35,492 nt of DNA from Actinomycetota bacterium (GCA_005778215.1 SXKB01000256.1:1-35492); one strand, 5' to 3'; shown: positions 1 to 8,814, counted from the first letter of the stretch. Made by a program: numbers and translations. The notes: generated by a model from the sequence alone, not told the origin.

Positions 1-6
1 CAGCGT

Positions 7-60
7 CGAACTGGTCAGCGTGCCAGCTGGTTCGGCCCTGGTGAACAGCTGACCAGTTCG
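7..60 (-). terminator. Inverted repeat, candidate terminator after the S9 peptidase gene
   Basis: Bases 7-19 (CGAACTGGTCAGC) and 48-60 (GCTGACCAGTTCG) are perfect reverse complements: a 13-bp stem around a 28-base loop. The loop itself contains the palindrome CCAGCTGG (23-30). The repeat begins seven bases beyond the stop codon of the minus-strand peptidase gene, where a terminator of the long leftward chain would be expected. There is no clear T tract, which is common for terminators in high-GC actinomycetes. It could instead be a repeat element or an operator of a gene to the left of the window. Confidence 0.45.
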
Positions 61-66
61 GGCGAC

Positions 67-2028
67 TCAGCCAGGGGGCAGGTGTGACGCGGCCAGGTGA
101 TGCTGGAACCAGCCGAGCACCCGCGCCGTGAAGTCGATCTGTCCGGGGAACGACCGGACACCGTGCCCCTCGAGCGGATACTCCACGTACCCCGTGGGCA
201 CCCCGCGCTCGGCGAGCGCCCGATGGAACGCCAGTCCCTGACTGGCCGGGGTGATGAGGTCGCGGCTGCCGGTGACCACCAACGTGGGGGTGGTGATGCG
301 GTCCACCGCACCGAGCGGATCGCGACCCGGCCGACCGGCCAGCAGATGATCCTGCGCCGCCATGTCGTTGGTGGTGTAGCGCATGAACGACCACTCGGTG
401 ACCGGGCAGTACGGCACCGACGCCCGGAAGCGATCGGTCGCGGCGATGATCCACGCGGCCATGAACCCGCCGTGGCTGCCGCCGAACACGCCCAACCGAT
501 CGGGGTCGGCGATGCCGGCGTCGATCAGCGCGTCGTTGCCGGTGATCACGTCGTCCACCTCGGCGCCACCGAGATCGCCCAGCACCGCGGCACGGAACGC
601 ATCACCACGACCGCTGCTGCCGCGCGGGTTCGGGTGGAACACGGCGTAGCCCGCGCGGGCGAACAGCAACGTGTACGCGTACCCCATCGACCAACGACTG
701 CGCCACGCCCACACCGGCCCACCGTGGATGTAGGTGATGGTGGGGTGCGGACCCGGGCCGTCGGGCACCACCACCAACCCCTCGATCGTGGTGCCGTCGA
801 CCGACGGCCACGTGAGTGCCTCCACGTGACCGGCATCGGCCAGCACCGCATCGTGCCCCGCGTGCCGCAGCGACGTGACGAGCTTCGGGCCCTCCAAGTC
901 GAGCCGCGCGAGTTCGGGCGGGTGTCGGTAGCCCTCCACCACCAGTGCGATCCCACCGGCCGACACCGCGAGTTCGGGGTACCGCTGCCCGCAGGTGAGC
1001 TCGGTCGACGACCACCGCTCCACGAACGTGTCGGTCGCAGGGTCGAACGTGCCGATCACGGTGTCGAGCCCACGCTGGCCTGCCACCACCAACTCGCCCG
1101 ACGCTCGGAACGCCTGCCACGTCACGTCGACACCGCGCAGGTCGATCTCGCGGCGTTCGCCCGACTGACGATCGACGATCGTGACATCGCCGGCCACCAC
1201 GGTGCGGTCGCTGCACGTGGCCGCCACCGAGGCGACCAGTCGACCGTCGACACTGGCCACCGGCAGGCCCACGCACAGGTCGCCGTGTTCCGACAGCGTG
1301 CGCACCGCGCTGTCGGCGACGCTGATCTCCACCAGGCGCGCCGAGAACCACGCCGCCTCCTCAGGACGATCCGATGCGACGGCCACCACGTGATCGGGAC
1401 CGGCCCAGGCGGCCTCCCAACAGGTGAGCCCCTCCGGCGACAGCTGCTGCCACTGCGCATCACCGATCCGCAGCCACCACAGGCGCCGCCATCCACCCAC
1501 CGGCGTCTCGGCCATCACCACCGGCAACCAGTCGGGCGCGTCACCGCGACCCGTGCGGCCCGAGCCCTGTGCGCCCGCAGCGTCGGCCCCGGGGTCGGCC
1601 ACCAACGCCATCAACGCTGCGCCATCGGGCGACCACCACACCTGCTCGGTGGTGCCGGCCAACGCGGGCAGCAGCGTGATCTCGTCGCCGTGCACCAGCG
1701 CCGGCTGCGGCAGTTTCGGTGCCGCATCCACCACGACAGCGAGCCCCTCGCTGTTCGGCGCGAACCGAGGTGCCCGCACCGATGCGTCGGGCAACGACAA
1801 CACCCGCTCGCCGTCGCCGTCGACCACCAACACCTGCTGTCGCGGCGCGGACTGGAGATCGCTGCGCACCACCACGGTGCACGCCAGCACCGTGCCGGTG
1901 TGATCGATGGCCGGATCGGTCGGCTCGCCGGCGCGACCGAACCCCGGGCCGTGCAGCTCGAGGAAGTGGCGCTCGACGCGATCCCACAGCGCCGTGCCGC
2001 GCAGGTCGGGCCGCACTGCATCGATCAT
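67..2028 (-). CDS. S9 family prolyl oligopeptidase-type serine peptidase
   Basis: This 653-residue protein is a predicted cytoplasmic serine peptidase or acyl-peptide hydrolase of the S9 family, which cleaves short peptides. The N-terminal ~390 residues are rich in short beta repeats, as in the family's propeller. The C-terminal ~250 residues are an alpha/beta hydrolase with the HGGP oxyanion-hole motif, the nucleophile motif GGSHGG (Ser518), an acid in GSRDLITP (Asp590) and the catalytic histidine in EGHG (His622). All triad residues are present. No signal peptide is visible. The ATG at 2028 overlaps the stop of the upstream LivHMG fusion as ATGA, which fixes the start; the open frame runs further upstream but over the transporter gene. 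It is the last gene of the leftward chain, so it probably hydrolyses peptides imported by the transporter. That link is inferred from position. Substrate specificity cannot be read from the sequence. Confidence 0.92.
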   Translation of the reverse strand: MIDAVRPDLRGTALWDRVERHFLELHGPGFGRAGEPTDPAIDHTGTVLACTVVVRSDLQSAPRQQVLVVDGDGERVLSLPDASVRAPRFAPNSEGLAVVVDAAPKLPQPALVHGDEITLLPALAGTTEQVWWSPDGAALMALVADPGADAAGAQGSGRTGRGDAPDWLPVVMAETPVGGWRRLWWLRIGDAQWQQLSPEGLTCWEAAWAGPDHVVAVASDRPEEAAWFSARLVEISVADSAVRTLSEHGDLCVGLPVASVDGRLVASVAATCSDRTVVAGDVTIVDRQSGERREIDLRGVDVTWQAFRASGELVVAGQRGLDTVIGTFDPATDTFVERWSSTELTCGQRYPELAVSAGGIALVVEGYRHPPELARLDLEGPKLVTSLRHAGHDAVLADAGHVEALTWPSVDGTTIEGLVVVPDGPGPHPTITYIHGGPVWAWRSRWSMGYAYTLLFARAGYAVFHPNPRGSSGRGDAFRAAVLGDLGGAEVDDVITGNDALIDAGIADPDRLGVFGGSHGGFMAAWIIAATDRFRASVPYCPVTEWSFMRYTTNDMAAQDHLLAGRPGRDPLGAVDRITTPTLVVTGSRDLITPASQGLAFHRALAERGVPTGYVEYPLEGHGVRSFPGQIDFTARVLGWFQHHLAASHLPPG

Positions 2029-4790
2029 CTCGTCTCCTCCGATCGGCTCACCGCGACGCCGTCGGCACCGAGGTAGGTGGCGATGACCTCCGGGTCGTTG
2101 CGCACCTCGTCGGGCGTGCCCGTGCGCAACGTGGTGCCGGCCGCCATGGCCACCACCGTGTCGGCCACCGACATCACCAGCGGGATGTCGTGCTCGATGA
2201 CCACGATCGTGAGGCCCGACACGTCGCGCAGGTCGCGCAGCACTCGGCCCAACGCCTCCACCTCGCGCTGGGCGAGACCGCTCGACGGCTCGTCGAGCAG
2301 CAGCAACCGCGGCTCCAGCGCCACCAGGCTGGCCAGCTCGCAGATGCGGCGCGTGCCCGTGGACAACTCGGCGATGGGGATGTCGCGCCATGCGGCGAGG
2401 CCCAGCGACATGACCAACCCGTCGGCCGCCTGCTGACGTGCAGCGCGACGCCGATCGACGCCGAACAGACCCAGCACCGCGTTACCGGGGTGGCGTCGCT
2501 CGAGCGCGAGCTCGATGGTCTCCTGCACGGTCAGCGACGGGAAGAGCGCCGCGTCCTGGAATCCGCGCACCAGCCCCATGCGCGCCCGCTGCGCGGGCGA
2601 CGCGCCGGTGACGTCGCGGCCGTCGAACACCACCGTGCCGGTGTCGGGCCGCACGAACCCGGCGAGCAACTCGAAGAACGTGGTCTTGCCCGCACCGTTC
2701 GGACCGATGAGCCCCACGATGGTGCCGGCCTGCACCGTGAGGTCCACACCGCCGACGGCCTGCAACCCGCCGTACCGCTTGCTGATGCCGGTGGCCACGA
2801 GCAGCTCGCCACCTGCCGGTCGGGTGCCGGCGGGCGCGGTGAACCCGCCCAACGTCGTGGCGCGGTCGGGTGCCCCGGCCTCGTGCACGCCTTCGTCCAC
2901 CCGGTGCCGCCGTGCCACCACACGCAACAGCCGCTTCCGCAGCGGAGCGAGCAGCGAGGCCAGACCACCCGGCACGTACATGATGAGCAGCAACCACCCC
3001 ACCGACGACGCGGCCAGCGCGGCCGAGTCGAGCGGCAGGAACTTCGGCAACCCCACGATGTACAGCGCGCCGAGCACCGGTCCGGCCACCAACCCGATGC
3101 CACCGATGATGGTCATGGCCACGATGTCGATGTTGTTCTTCACCGGGAACGACTCGGGCGACGCGGTGCTGAGCGAGTGCGTGTAGATGGCCACGCCGAT
3201 GCCGGCGAACGCGCCGCCGAGGAACAACCCCGCGAGCTTCGTGCGTACCGCCGACACGCCGAACGCCTGCACCCCGAGGTCGTTGTCGCGCACGGCGATG
3301 AGTCGACGGCCGAACGTGCCGCGGCGCAGGTTGCCGGCCAACAGCAGCGCCAACGCCAGGAAGGCGAGGGTGAGCCATGCATAGCGCCGGCCCGTGTCGA
3401 ACGCGAACGTGCCCACCGTGGGCCGACCCGGCTCGGTGCCCGCGCCGAACGCCCACGGCTGACCCAACGCCCACACGCTGGTGGCCACCGCGAACGACAA
3501 CGTGGTGACCGTGAGCAACAGGCCCTTCGCCCGCAACGCAGGCAGCCCGGTCAACACCGACAACGCGCCCGCCGTGACGGCCGAGCCCGCGAACGCCGCG
3601 ACGAAGTTGCCGGTGCTGGTGGCGATGGTGATGGACAACGTGCTGCCCAACGCGCCGAACGCCACCAGGCCCAGCGACAACTCGCCGAGCATGCCCGACA
3701 CGATGGTGGCCCCGAGGCCCACGATGGCCAACGCCATGATGGTGGTGATGCTGTACGCCGTGGCGTTGGTGACCACGGCGATGATCACCGCGGTCGCCAG
3801 CACCGCGACCACACCGACCACCCGACCCAGGTTGCGCACCGGCCACACGGCACGTAGCTCCGACGGCAGCGGCCGCCAGGGCTGCACGTTCGCCCACGAC
3901 GTGTGCTCCACCAACCGCCCACCGATGGGCCGCTGCAGCAGCATGCCCACCACGACCACGACGAACAGCACCACTTCCACCACACCCGGGCTGGTGGTGT
4001 TGTCGATGACCACCTGCTCGATGATGCCGATACCGATGCCGGCCACGAACGCCACAGCCAGACGGTCCATGCGGGCCAGCACCGCTGCCGCCAAGGCACG
4101 CATCAGCAACGACGGGCCGAACGCGGCCGCCGCGGCGAACCCGCGAGTGGGCGACACGAGGATCGCGGTCAACGCCGACAACGCCGCAGCCAGGAACCAC
4201 GCCAACGACGACATGCGCGCGGCGGGGATGCCGTCGAGCCGCGCCGACTCGGGGTTGGCTGCCGCCGCACGCAACGCACGACCCCACCGACTGCGGCGCA
4301 GGAACCAACTCAGCCCCACCACCACGATCGGCCCGAGGATCAGCATCGCGCTGTACGCCGGCGTGATGCGCAACTGTCCGATGGAGAACGTGGGCATCCA
4401 CGGCGGCGACGGGTAGGTGAGTCCCGAGGTGGCCGACGGGTTGATGGCCGACGAGAACGACAGCAGCAACTGCCCGATGCCCAACGTGGCCACCACGCTC
4501 ATCAGTGCCGGCGCCGCGCGCAGGCGGCGGATGGCCACCACCTCGGCCGCGCTGCCGATGGCTCCCGCCGCCAGCAACGCCACCGGCAGCATCAGCCAGT
4601 ACGGCATGCCCCATCGCACCACGAGCAACGAGAACAGCGACGCGCCGAACGCGCCCATCTCGCCGTGCGCGAAGTTCACCACCCGGTTCGACCGGTACAC
4701 CAGCACCAGACCAACGGCCAGCAGGCCGTAGAGGATGCCGGTCAGGGCGCCGAGCACCAGCACCGGCCCGTGGAGCGAGAAGCCGATCAC
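2025..4790 (-). CDS. LivH-LivM-LivG fusion: two ABC permeases and one ATPase in one chain (copy 1)
   Basis: This 921-residue polypeptide joins three normally separate parts of a branched-chain amino acid type (HAAT) ABC importer. Residues 1-290 are a LivH-type permease (VYRSNRVVNFAHGEMGAF near the N-terminus). Residues ~326-640 are a LivM-type permease (SGMLGELSLG near 365). Residues ~665-915 are a LivG-type ATPase with Walker A GPNGAGKTT at 696, Walker B LLLLDEP near 834 and the H-loop IEHD. The ABC signature is the divergent STGTR near 814 instead of LSGGQ or the AYGQQR of E. coli LivG. The GTG start at 4790 overlaps the stop of the MFS-LivF gene as GTGA, and the stop overlaps the peptidase start as ATGA. 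With LivF from the upstream gene it would make a complete importer in only two membrane polypeptides. The transported substrate is unknown; family members carry amino acids, amides, urea or short peptides. Confidence 0.95.
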   Translation of the reverse strand: MIGFSLHGPVLVLGALTGILYGLLAVGLVLVYRSNRVVNFAHGEMGAFGASLFSLLVVRWGMPYWLMLPVALLAAGAIGSAAEVVAIRRLRAAPALMSVVATLGIGQLLLSFSSAINPSATSGLTYPSPPWMPTFSIGQLRITPAYSAMLILGPIVVVGLSWFLRRSRWGRALRAAAANPESARLDGIPAARMSSLAWFLAAALSALTAILVSPTRGFAAAAAFGPSLLMRALAAAVLARMDRLAVAFVAGIGIGIIEQVVIDNTTSPGVVEVVLFVVVVVGMLLQRPIGGRLVEHTSWANVQPWRPLPSELRAVWPVRNLGRVVGVVAVLATAVIIAVVTNATAYSITTIMALAIVGLGATIVSGMLGELSLGLVAFGALGSTLSITIATSTGNFVAAFAGSAVTAGALSVLTGLPALRAKGLLLTVTTLSFAVATSVWALGQPWAFGAGTEPGRPTVGTFAFDTGRRYAWLTLAFLALALLLAGNLRRGTFGRRLIAVRDNDLGVQAFGVSAVRTKLAGLFLGGAFAGIGVAIYTHSLSTASPESFPVKNNIDIVAMTIIGGIGLVAGPVLGALYIVGLPKFLPLDSAALAASSVGWLLLIMYVPGGLASLLAPLRKRLLRVVARRHRVDEGVHEAGAPDRATTLGGFTAPAGTRPAGGELLVATGISKRYGGLQAVGGVDLTVQAGTIVGLIGPNGAGKTTFFELLAGFVRPDTGTVVFDGRDVTGASPAQRARMGLVRGFQDAALFPSLTVQETIELALERRHPGNAVLGLFGVDRRRAARQQAADGLVMSLGLAAWRDIPIAELSTGTRRICELASLVALEPRLLLLDEPSSGLAQREVEALGRVLRDLRDVSGLTIVVIEHDIPLVMSVADTVVAMAAGTTLRTGTPDEVRNDPEVIATYLGADGVAVSRSEETR

Positions 4791-6934
4791 GTCGGTGCCT
4801 CACCGAGGAACACCGAGCGCAGCAGGTCGTCGCGTTCCAGCAACGCCGAGCTGGCACCTTCGAACTGCACTCGTCCGCGCTCCATGAAGTACGCCCGATC
4901 GGCCAACGACAGCGCGACGTTGATGGACTGCTCCACCAACAGCACCGCGGTGCCCTGCTGGTTGATGGTGCGCACCGTGCCCAACAGTTCGGCCACCACC
5001 GACGGTGCGAGGCCCAACGAGAGCTCGTCGATCAGCAACACCTTCGGCCGCACGATGAGCGCCTTCGCCAGCGCGAGCATCTGCTGCTCGCCGCCCGACA
5101 ACGTGGCCGCCGGCTGGTCGCGCCGCTCGGCCAGCCGCGGGAACACGGCCATGGCCTCGTCGAGCCGCGACTCCACGAGTCGCCGGTCGCCGCCCAACGT
5201 GTACGCGTGGGCGCGCAGGTTGTCGACCACCGACAGCGGACCGAATGTCGCTCGCCCGCCCGGCACCTGGGCGAGACCCAGCGCGAGTCGTCGTTCGGGA
5301 TCGAGCCAGGTGATGTCGCTGCCGAACAGCCGCACCGAACCGCGTGTCGGCAGGTTCAGCCCGCACATCGCGCGCAGCACGGTGGACTTGCCGGCACCGT
5401 TGGTGCCCAGCAGCGCCACCATCTCACCGTCGGCCACGCGCAGGTTCACGTCGAACAGCACCTGGATCGAGCCGTAGCCGACGTCGAGGCCCTGACACAC
5501 CAGCGCATCGGAGCGCTGACCCGCCCGCCGCTGCCGCGCCAGCTCGGTCTCCTCGATCATCTCGTCGAGCATCTGATCGAGGTCGTCGTTCACCGTGCGC
5601 GAGCAGCCGTACAGCAGCCACGCGCCCACCAGACCGGGGATGACGATGGCCACGAGCGCACCCGCTGTGCCGAACCGGCGATCGACGGTGCCCAACAGCA
5701 GCGCACCGGCGAACCCGCCGATGCCCGCGCTGTACATGCCGGCAAGTGCCGCGAGATGCGGACGGAACTCGGCCGGCACCACACCGAGCATCGTCACCAC
5801 CAGCGATGGGCCGAGCGCGGCGGCCAGCGCCGACGACCCGATGAAGAAGATCAGCATCGGCACCAGGTACGGCACGAGCGCACCGCACGCGATGGCGACC
5901 ACGCTCGCCGCGAGCAGCGTCGACGCCAGCCGGATGAGCCGCGCCGGATCGTTCTGGAACAGTCGCTCGCCGGCCGGCCCGAAGAACCGCAGGGCCACCA
6001 CCGCGCCGCCCGCCGACACCGCGAAGAACACCGACCGAGCGCCCGGGCCGAAGTTCCACCGCTCGTCGAGGAAGAACAGCAGGAACGCCGAGTACGGCAC
6101 GATCAGCACGCCGAACACCGCCTGCGCGACGAGCGCACGGCGCACGGTGGGGATGATGAGCAGGCGGCGCACCACCTCCGCGAACCGCAATGGTGGCACC
6201 TGGATCTCGTCGCCGTCACCGGTGAGCAGCACCTCGCCCAACGAGTCGCGCTCGGCCCGGCCGACGCCCGGATCGCGCAGCCGCACCGACACGACGGCCA
6301 CCACCAGCGACACCACCGACACCACCAGGAACACGCCGCGCCACGTGAGATCGGCGCGGGTGGTGAGCAACCCCACCAGCAACGGTGCGGCGATGCTGCC
6401 GATGCTGACCGCTGCGGAGTACGCGGTCTGGATGCGCACCCGAGCGGTGGCCGGATAGAGGTCCATCAGCAACGGCTGGTGCAGCACGCGCACGCTGCCG
6501 CTCGACAGGCCATCGATCACCACCACCAACAGCAGGCCCCACGGCCCGATGACGATGACCGCCAGCATCGACGCCGCGGTCCACACGAACGCGGTGACGA
6601 TCGCGATGGAGGCCCGCCACGGACGCCGCTGCACCAGCGCGGCCATCGGCAGCGTGGCGATCGACACCGCGAGCAGCTTCGCCGAGAGGATGGCGGCGAA
6701 GGCACCCTTCGTCATGCCCAGGGTGCGGCTGATCTCGGGGCCGAGCACGGCGAGCGTGAAGCCGAACAGCTCGTCGACGATGACCAGCGCGCAGATGGCG
6801 AGCAGGGGATACCACCCCGCCGGCGACGTGCGCACCGCGGTGGCGAGCGCCACACGCGGATCGTGCGTGTCGGCACCGGTGACGCCCATGGCGCGCCGAG
6901 CGGCGTCGCGCGTCGCAGTGCGGTCGTCGGTCAC
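4787..6934 (-). CDS. MFS-like transporter fused to a LivF-type ABC ATPase (copy 1)
   Basis: This 715-residue protein has two unrelated parts. Residues ~30-445 resemble a major facilitator superfamily transporter with about 12 hydrophobic segments. A charged linker follows (~445-480, with DDLDQMLDEMIEE). Residues ~480-710 are a LivF-type ATPase with Walker A GTNGAGKST at 510, signature LSGGEQQ at 612, Walker B VLLIDELSLGLAP near 632 and LivF-style VEQS in place of the H-loop histidine. The start is the GTG at 6934, which overlaps the stop of the lipoprotein gene (GTGA); the open frame extends to 7171 but that part reads as shadow sequence over the lipoprotein gene. The ATPase would pair with LivG in the next gene. 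The role of the MFS half is unknown: it could carry substrate, anchor the ATPase or act as a sensor. A second copy at 31203-33386 has the same architecture, so the fusion is not an assembly error. Confidence 0.93.
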   Translation of the reverse strand: MTDDRTATRDAARRAMGVTGADTHDPRVALATAVRTSPAGWYPLLAICALVIVDELFGFTLAVLGPEISRTLGMTKGAFAAILSAKLLAVSIATLPMAALVQRRPWRASIAIVTAFVWTAASMLAVIVIGPWGLLLVVVIDGLSSGSVRVLHQPLLMDLYPATARVRIQTAYSAAVSIGSIAAPLLVGLLTTRADLTWRGVFLVVSVVSLVVAVVSVRLRDPGVGRAERDSLGEVLLTGDGDEIQVPPLRFAEVVRRLLIIPTVRRALVAQAVFGVLIVPYSAFLLFFLDERWNFGPGARSVFFAVSAGGAVVALRFFGPAGERLFQNDPARLIRLASTLLAASVVAIACGALVPYLVPMLIFFIGSSALAAALGPSLVVTMLGVVPAEFRPHLAALAGMYSAGIGGFAGALLLGTVDRRFGTAGALVAIVIPGLVGAWLLYGCSRTVNDDLDQMLDEMIEETELARQRRAGQRSDALVCQGLDVGYGSIQVLFDVNLRVADGEMVALLGTNGAGKSTVLRAMCGLNLPTRGSVRLFGSDITWLDPERRLALGLAQVPGGRATFGPLSVVDNLRAHAYTLGGDRRLVESRLDEAMAVFPRLAERRDQPAATLSGGEQQMLALAKALIVRPKVLLIDELSLGLAPSVVAELLGTVRTINQQGTAVLLVEQSINVALSLADRAYFMERGRVQFEGASSALLERDDLLRSVFLGEAPT

Positions 6935-7443
6935 GGTTCCACCAGCTCGAACTGCGTGGTGGCCGACGTCTCGCCGTCGCGGCGCCCATCGGCGTCGAGC
7001 CGCACGATCGTGAGCTCGTGGAACGTGTTCGACCGCTCGCCCTTCAGCTCGGGCACGATCGCGATCTCGACCGAGGTGCTCGCCGCGACGGTCACTCCGC
7101 GACGAGCGAGGTACAGCTCGTCGGGACAGGCGGCGCTGGCTGCGCAGTCGGCGTCGCCCTTCGCGAACCACTCGACGGTCTCACCCGGTGGCATCGGCGC
7201 ACGATCGATGAGCACCAGGTACGAGCCGCCCGGCTTCGGGGTGGCGTCGGTCCAGGTGACCGTCAACGGCGCCGTGACACCGGCCCGATCGGCCGGTGCC
7301 GCGATGGCGATGGAACGATCGGCGCGCAACGCGAGCCCGTCGACCGCGAACTGCGAGCAGCCCGCGAGCACGGCCACGGCGGCCACTGCCATCACCGCTC
7401 GGAGCGAGCGGTGCCGCAGGTCAGTCGATCGGGGTCGGGTCAC
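6931..7443 (-). CDS. Small lipoprotein preceding the MFS-LivF gene (copy 1)
   Basis: A predicted exported lipoprotein of unknown function. The N-terminus has a basic stretch (RPRSTDLRHRSLR), a hydrophobic stretch and a lipobox ending LAGC, with Cys29 counting from the GTG at 7443. The mature part (~140 residues) is beta-rich, with a segment LIDRAPMPPGE, a C-x5-CPD pair of cysteines that could form a disulfide, and a conserved C-terminal motif FHELTIVRLDADGRRDGET. The protein at 30721-31206 has all of these and lies in the same position before the second MFS-LivF gene. The start is uncertain: GTG 7443 supplies a basic n-region and overlaps the binding-protein gene by 23 bases, while ATG 7392 would leave a very short signal peptide without charge. 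The stop overlaps the next start as GTGA. I infer an accessory subunit of the transporter; an immunoglobulin-like fold is a guess. Confidence 0.8.
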   Translation of the reverse strand: MTRPRSTDLRHRSLRAVMAVAAVAVLAGCSQFAVDGLALRADRSIAIAAPADRAGVTAPLTVTWTDATPKPGGSYLVLIDRAPMPPGETVEWFAKGDADCAASAACPDELYLARRGVTVAASTSVEIAIVPELKGERSNTFHELTIVRLDADGRRDGETSATTQFELVEP

Positions 7444-8809
7444 CGGCTCGATACTTGTTGCACGCGCAGGCGCTGTCGTAGTCGGTGATGTAGTACTCGG
7501 CCACACCGTCGTGACGACCCGGACCGAACACCGACTTCAGTGCGGCCGGCGACTCGTAGGTGTCGCCCAGGCCTTCGATGGCGGCAGCGAGGTCGGCCGC
7601 CGCGACCGGCGCACCCGCACCGGTGACGCCGGCCTCCAACAGCCACGTCGCGTCGCAGAAGCGCAGCGTTTCGCTGGTGGCGTTGGGCGAGGTGAACACG
7701 GCACGGGTGCTGTCGATCAGGTCGAGGCACTTCGTGGCCGCAGCCGACTCGGGCAGCTGATCCGCGTCGGGCACCTCACCGATGGGCGACCAGGCCACGT
7801 TCGTGCCACCGGTCTTGATGTTCTGCACCAGGGTCTGACCGCCCGACAGCGAGCTGAAGCCGAGCAGCGGGGTGAACCCCTGGCTGGCCGCGTTGCTGAG
7901 GAAGAAGAACGGCGCTGCGCCACCCGACTCGAAGAACACCAGATGGGTGACCCCGGCCTCCTTCATCTTCAGCACGGCCGCCGCGGCCTCCGACGAGAAC
8001 CGGCCGATGTCGTCACTGGTCTTGATGCTCGCGAGCGCCGCCGTCTCCACCGGCGTGATGCCGGCTGCGGCCAGCGCCGGCTCGAGGCTGTTCGTGGCAG
8101 CGGCATCGAACTCGGGGCTGGTGAGGCGCACCAGACCCACCTTCGCATCGGCCGTGAAGAAGCCGGCCGTGTCGAGCCCCTCCACGAGCGCCGTCGCGGC
8201 GCGATCGAGGTTGATGCCCGACGGGTTGAAGTAGAACGGGTTGGCGTCGTACACGCCCTGATCGGCGAACGAGAACGTCGCACCGCTCGACGCGATGAGC
8301 GGCACCCCCGCCTCGGTGAGGCAGGCGAGCACCTCGGCGCCCGGATCGTTGATGCTGAGGACGGCGTACACCTCGTTGTCCTCGGTGAACGTCGCGCACA
8401 CCGCGCTGGCGTTCGCCGCCGGGTCGGTGTCGGTGAGCAGGTCGGTGACGTGCAGCACCGGCACGACCTCCTTGCCGCCCAGGCCGCCGCGCCCGTTGAT
8501 GTCGTCGACCAACGTGGCGACCACTTCCTGGTGATCCACGAACGTGATGCCCGTGGTGCCCAACTGCGCCTGCGCCTCGGCCTGGTTCTCGGCGACGAGG
8601 AAACCCACCTTCACGGTGTCGCCGTCGACGCCCGGCACCGGTGCCGGCGGTTCGGTGGTCTCGGGTTCGGTGCTCGCCGGGTCGGTGGTGGCCGGGTCGG
8701 TGCTGGCCACCGTCGTCGGCGTGGACGTCTCGGCGCTGTCCTTGGCGGTCGAGCCACAGGCCGACACCAGCAGCACGCAGGCGATGCCCGCAATCAGTCG
8801 AATACGCAC
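7421..8809 (-). CDS. Liv-type substrate-binding lipoprotein
   Basis: This 462-residue protein is a type 1 periplasmic-binding-fold receptor, the family of LivK, AmiC and UrtA. The N-terminus (RIRLIAGIACVLLVSAC) is a lipoprotein signal with lipobox Cys18. A Thr/Ser/Pro/Glu-rich tether follows (~20-55), then the ligand-binding fold beginning DTVKVGFLVAENQ and ending with a cysteine pair in YDSACACNKY. It would be anchored outside the membrane and deliver substrate to the LivHMG permease. The start is the GTG at 8809 because GGAGGAT lies seven bases upstream and the signal peptide begins there. It follows the CPBP protease gene after 98 bases, so it may also have its own promoter. The second transporter copy has no such receptor inside this window. 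Confidence 0.93.
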   Translation of the reverse strand: MRIRLIAGIACVLLVSACGSTAKDSAETSTPTTVASTDPATTDPASTEPETTEPPAPVPGVDGDTVKVGFLVAENQAEAQAQLGTTGITFVDHQEVVATLVDDINGRGGLGGKEVVPVLHVTDLLTDTDPAANASAVCATFTEDNEVYAVLSINDPGAEVLACLTEAGVPLIASSGATFSFADQGVYDANPFYFNPSGINLDRAATALVEGLDTAGFFTADAKVGLVRLTSPEFDAAATNSLEPALAAAGITPVETAALASIKTSDDIGRFSSEAAAAVLKMKEAGVTHLVFFESGGAAPFFFLSNAASQGFTPLLGFSSLSGGQTLVQNIKTGGTNVAWSPIGEVPDADQLPESAAATKCLDLIDSTRAVFTSPNATSETLRFCDATWLLEAGVTGAGAPVAAADLAAAIEGLGDTYESPAALKSVFGPGRHDGVAEYYITDYDSACACNKYRAGDPTPID

Positions 8810-8814
8810 GTCAG

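Noticed and set aside
2482-4857. 791-codon open frame on the same strand as LivHMG copy 1 in another register
   Set aside because: The translation is His/Arg/Gly-rich without motifs; the overlapping frame carries LivH, LivM and LivG landmarks.
4787-6934. MFS-LivF fusion as an assembly or frameshift artefact
   Set aside because: The frame is continuous, the linker is similar (DxDxM...IEE), and the same fusion occurs independently at 31203-33386.
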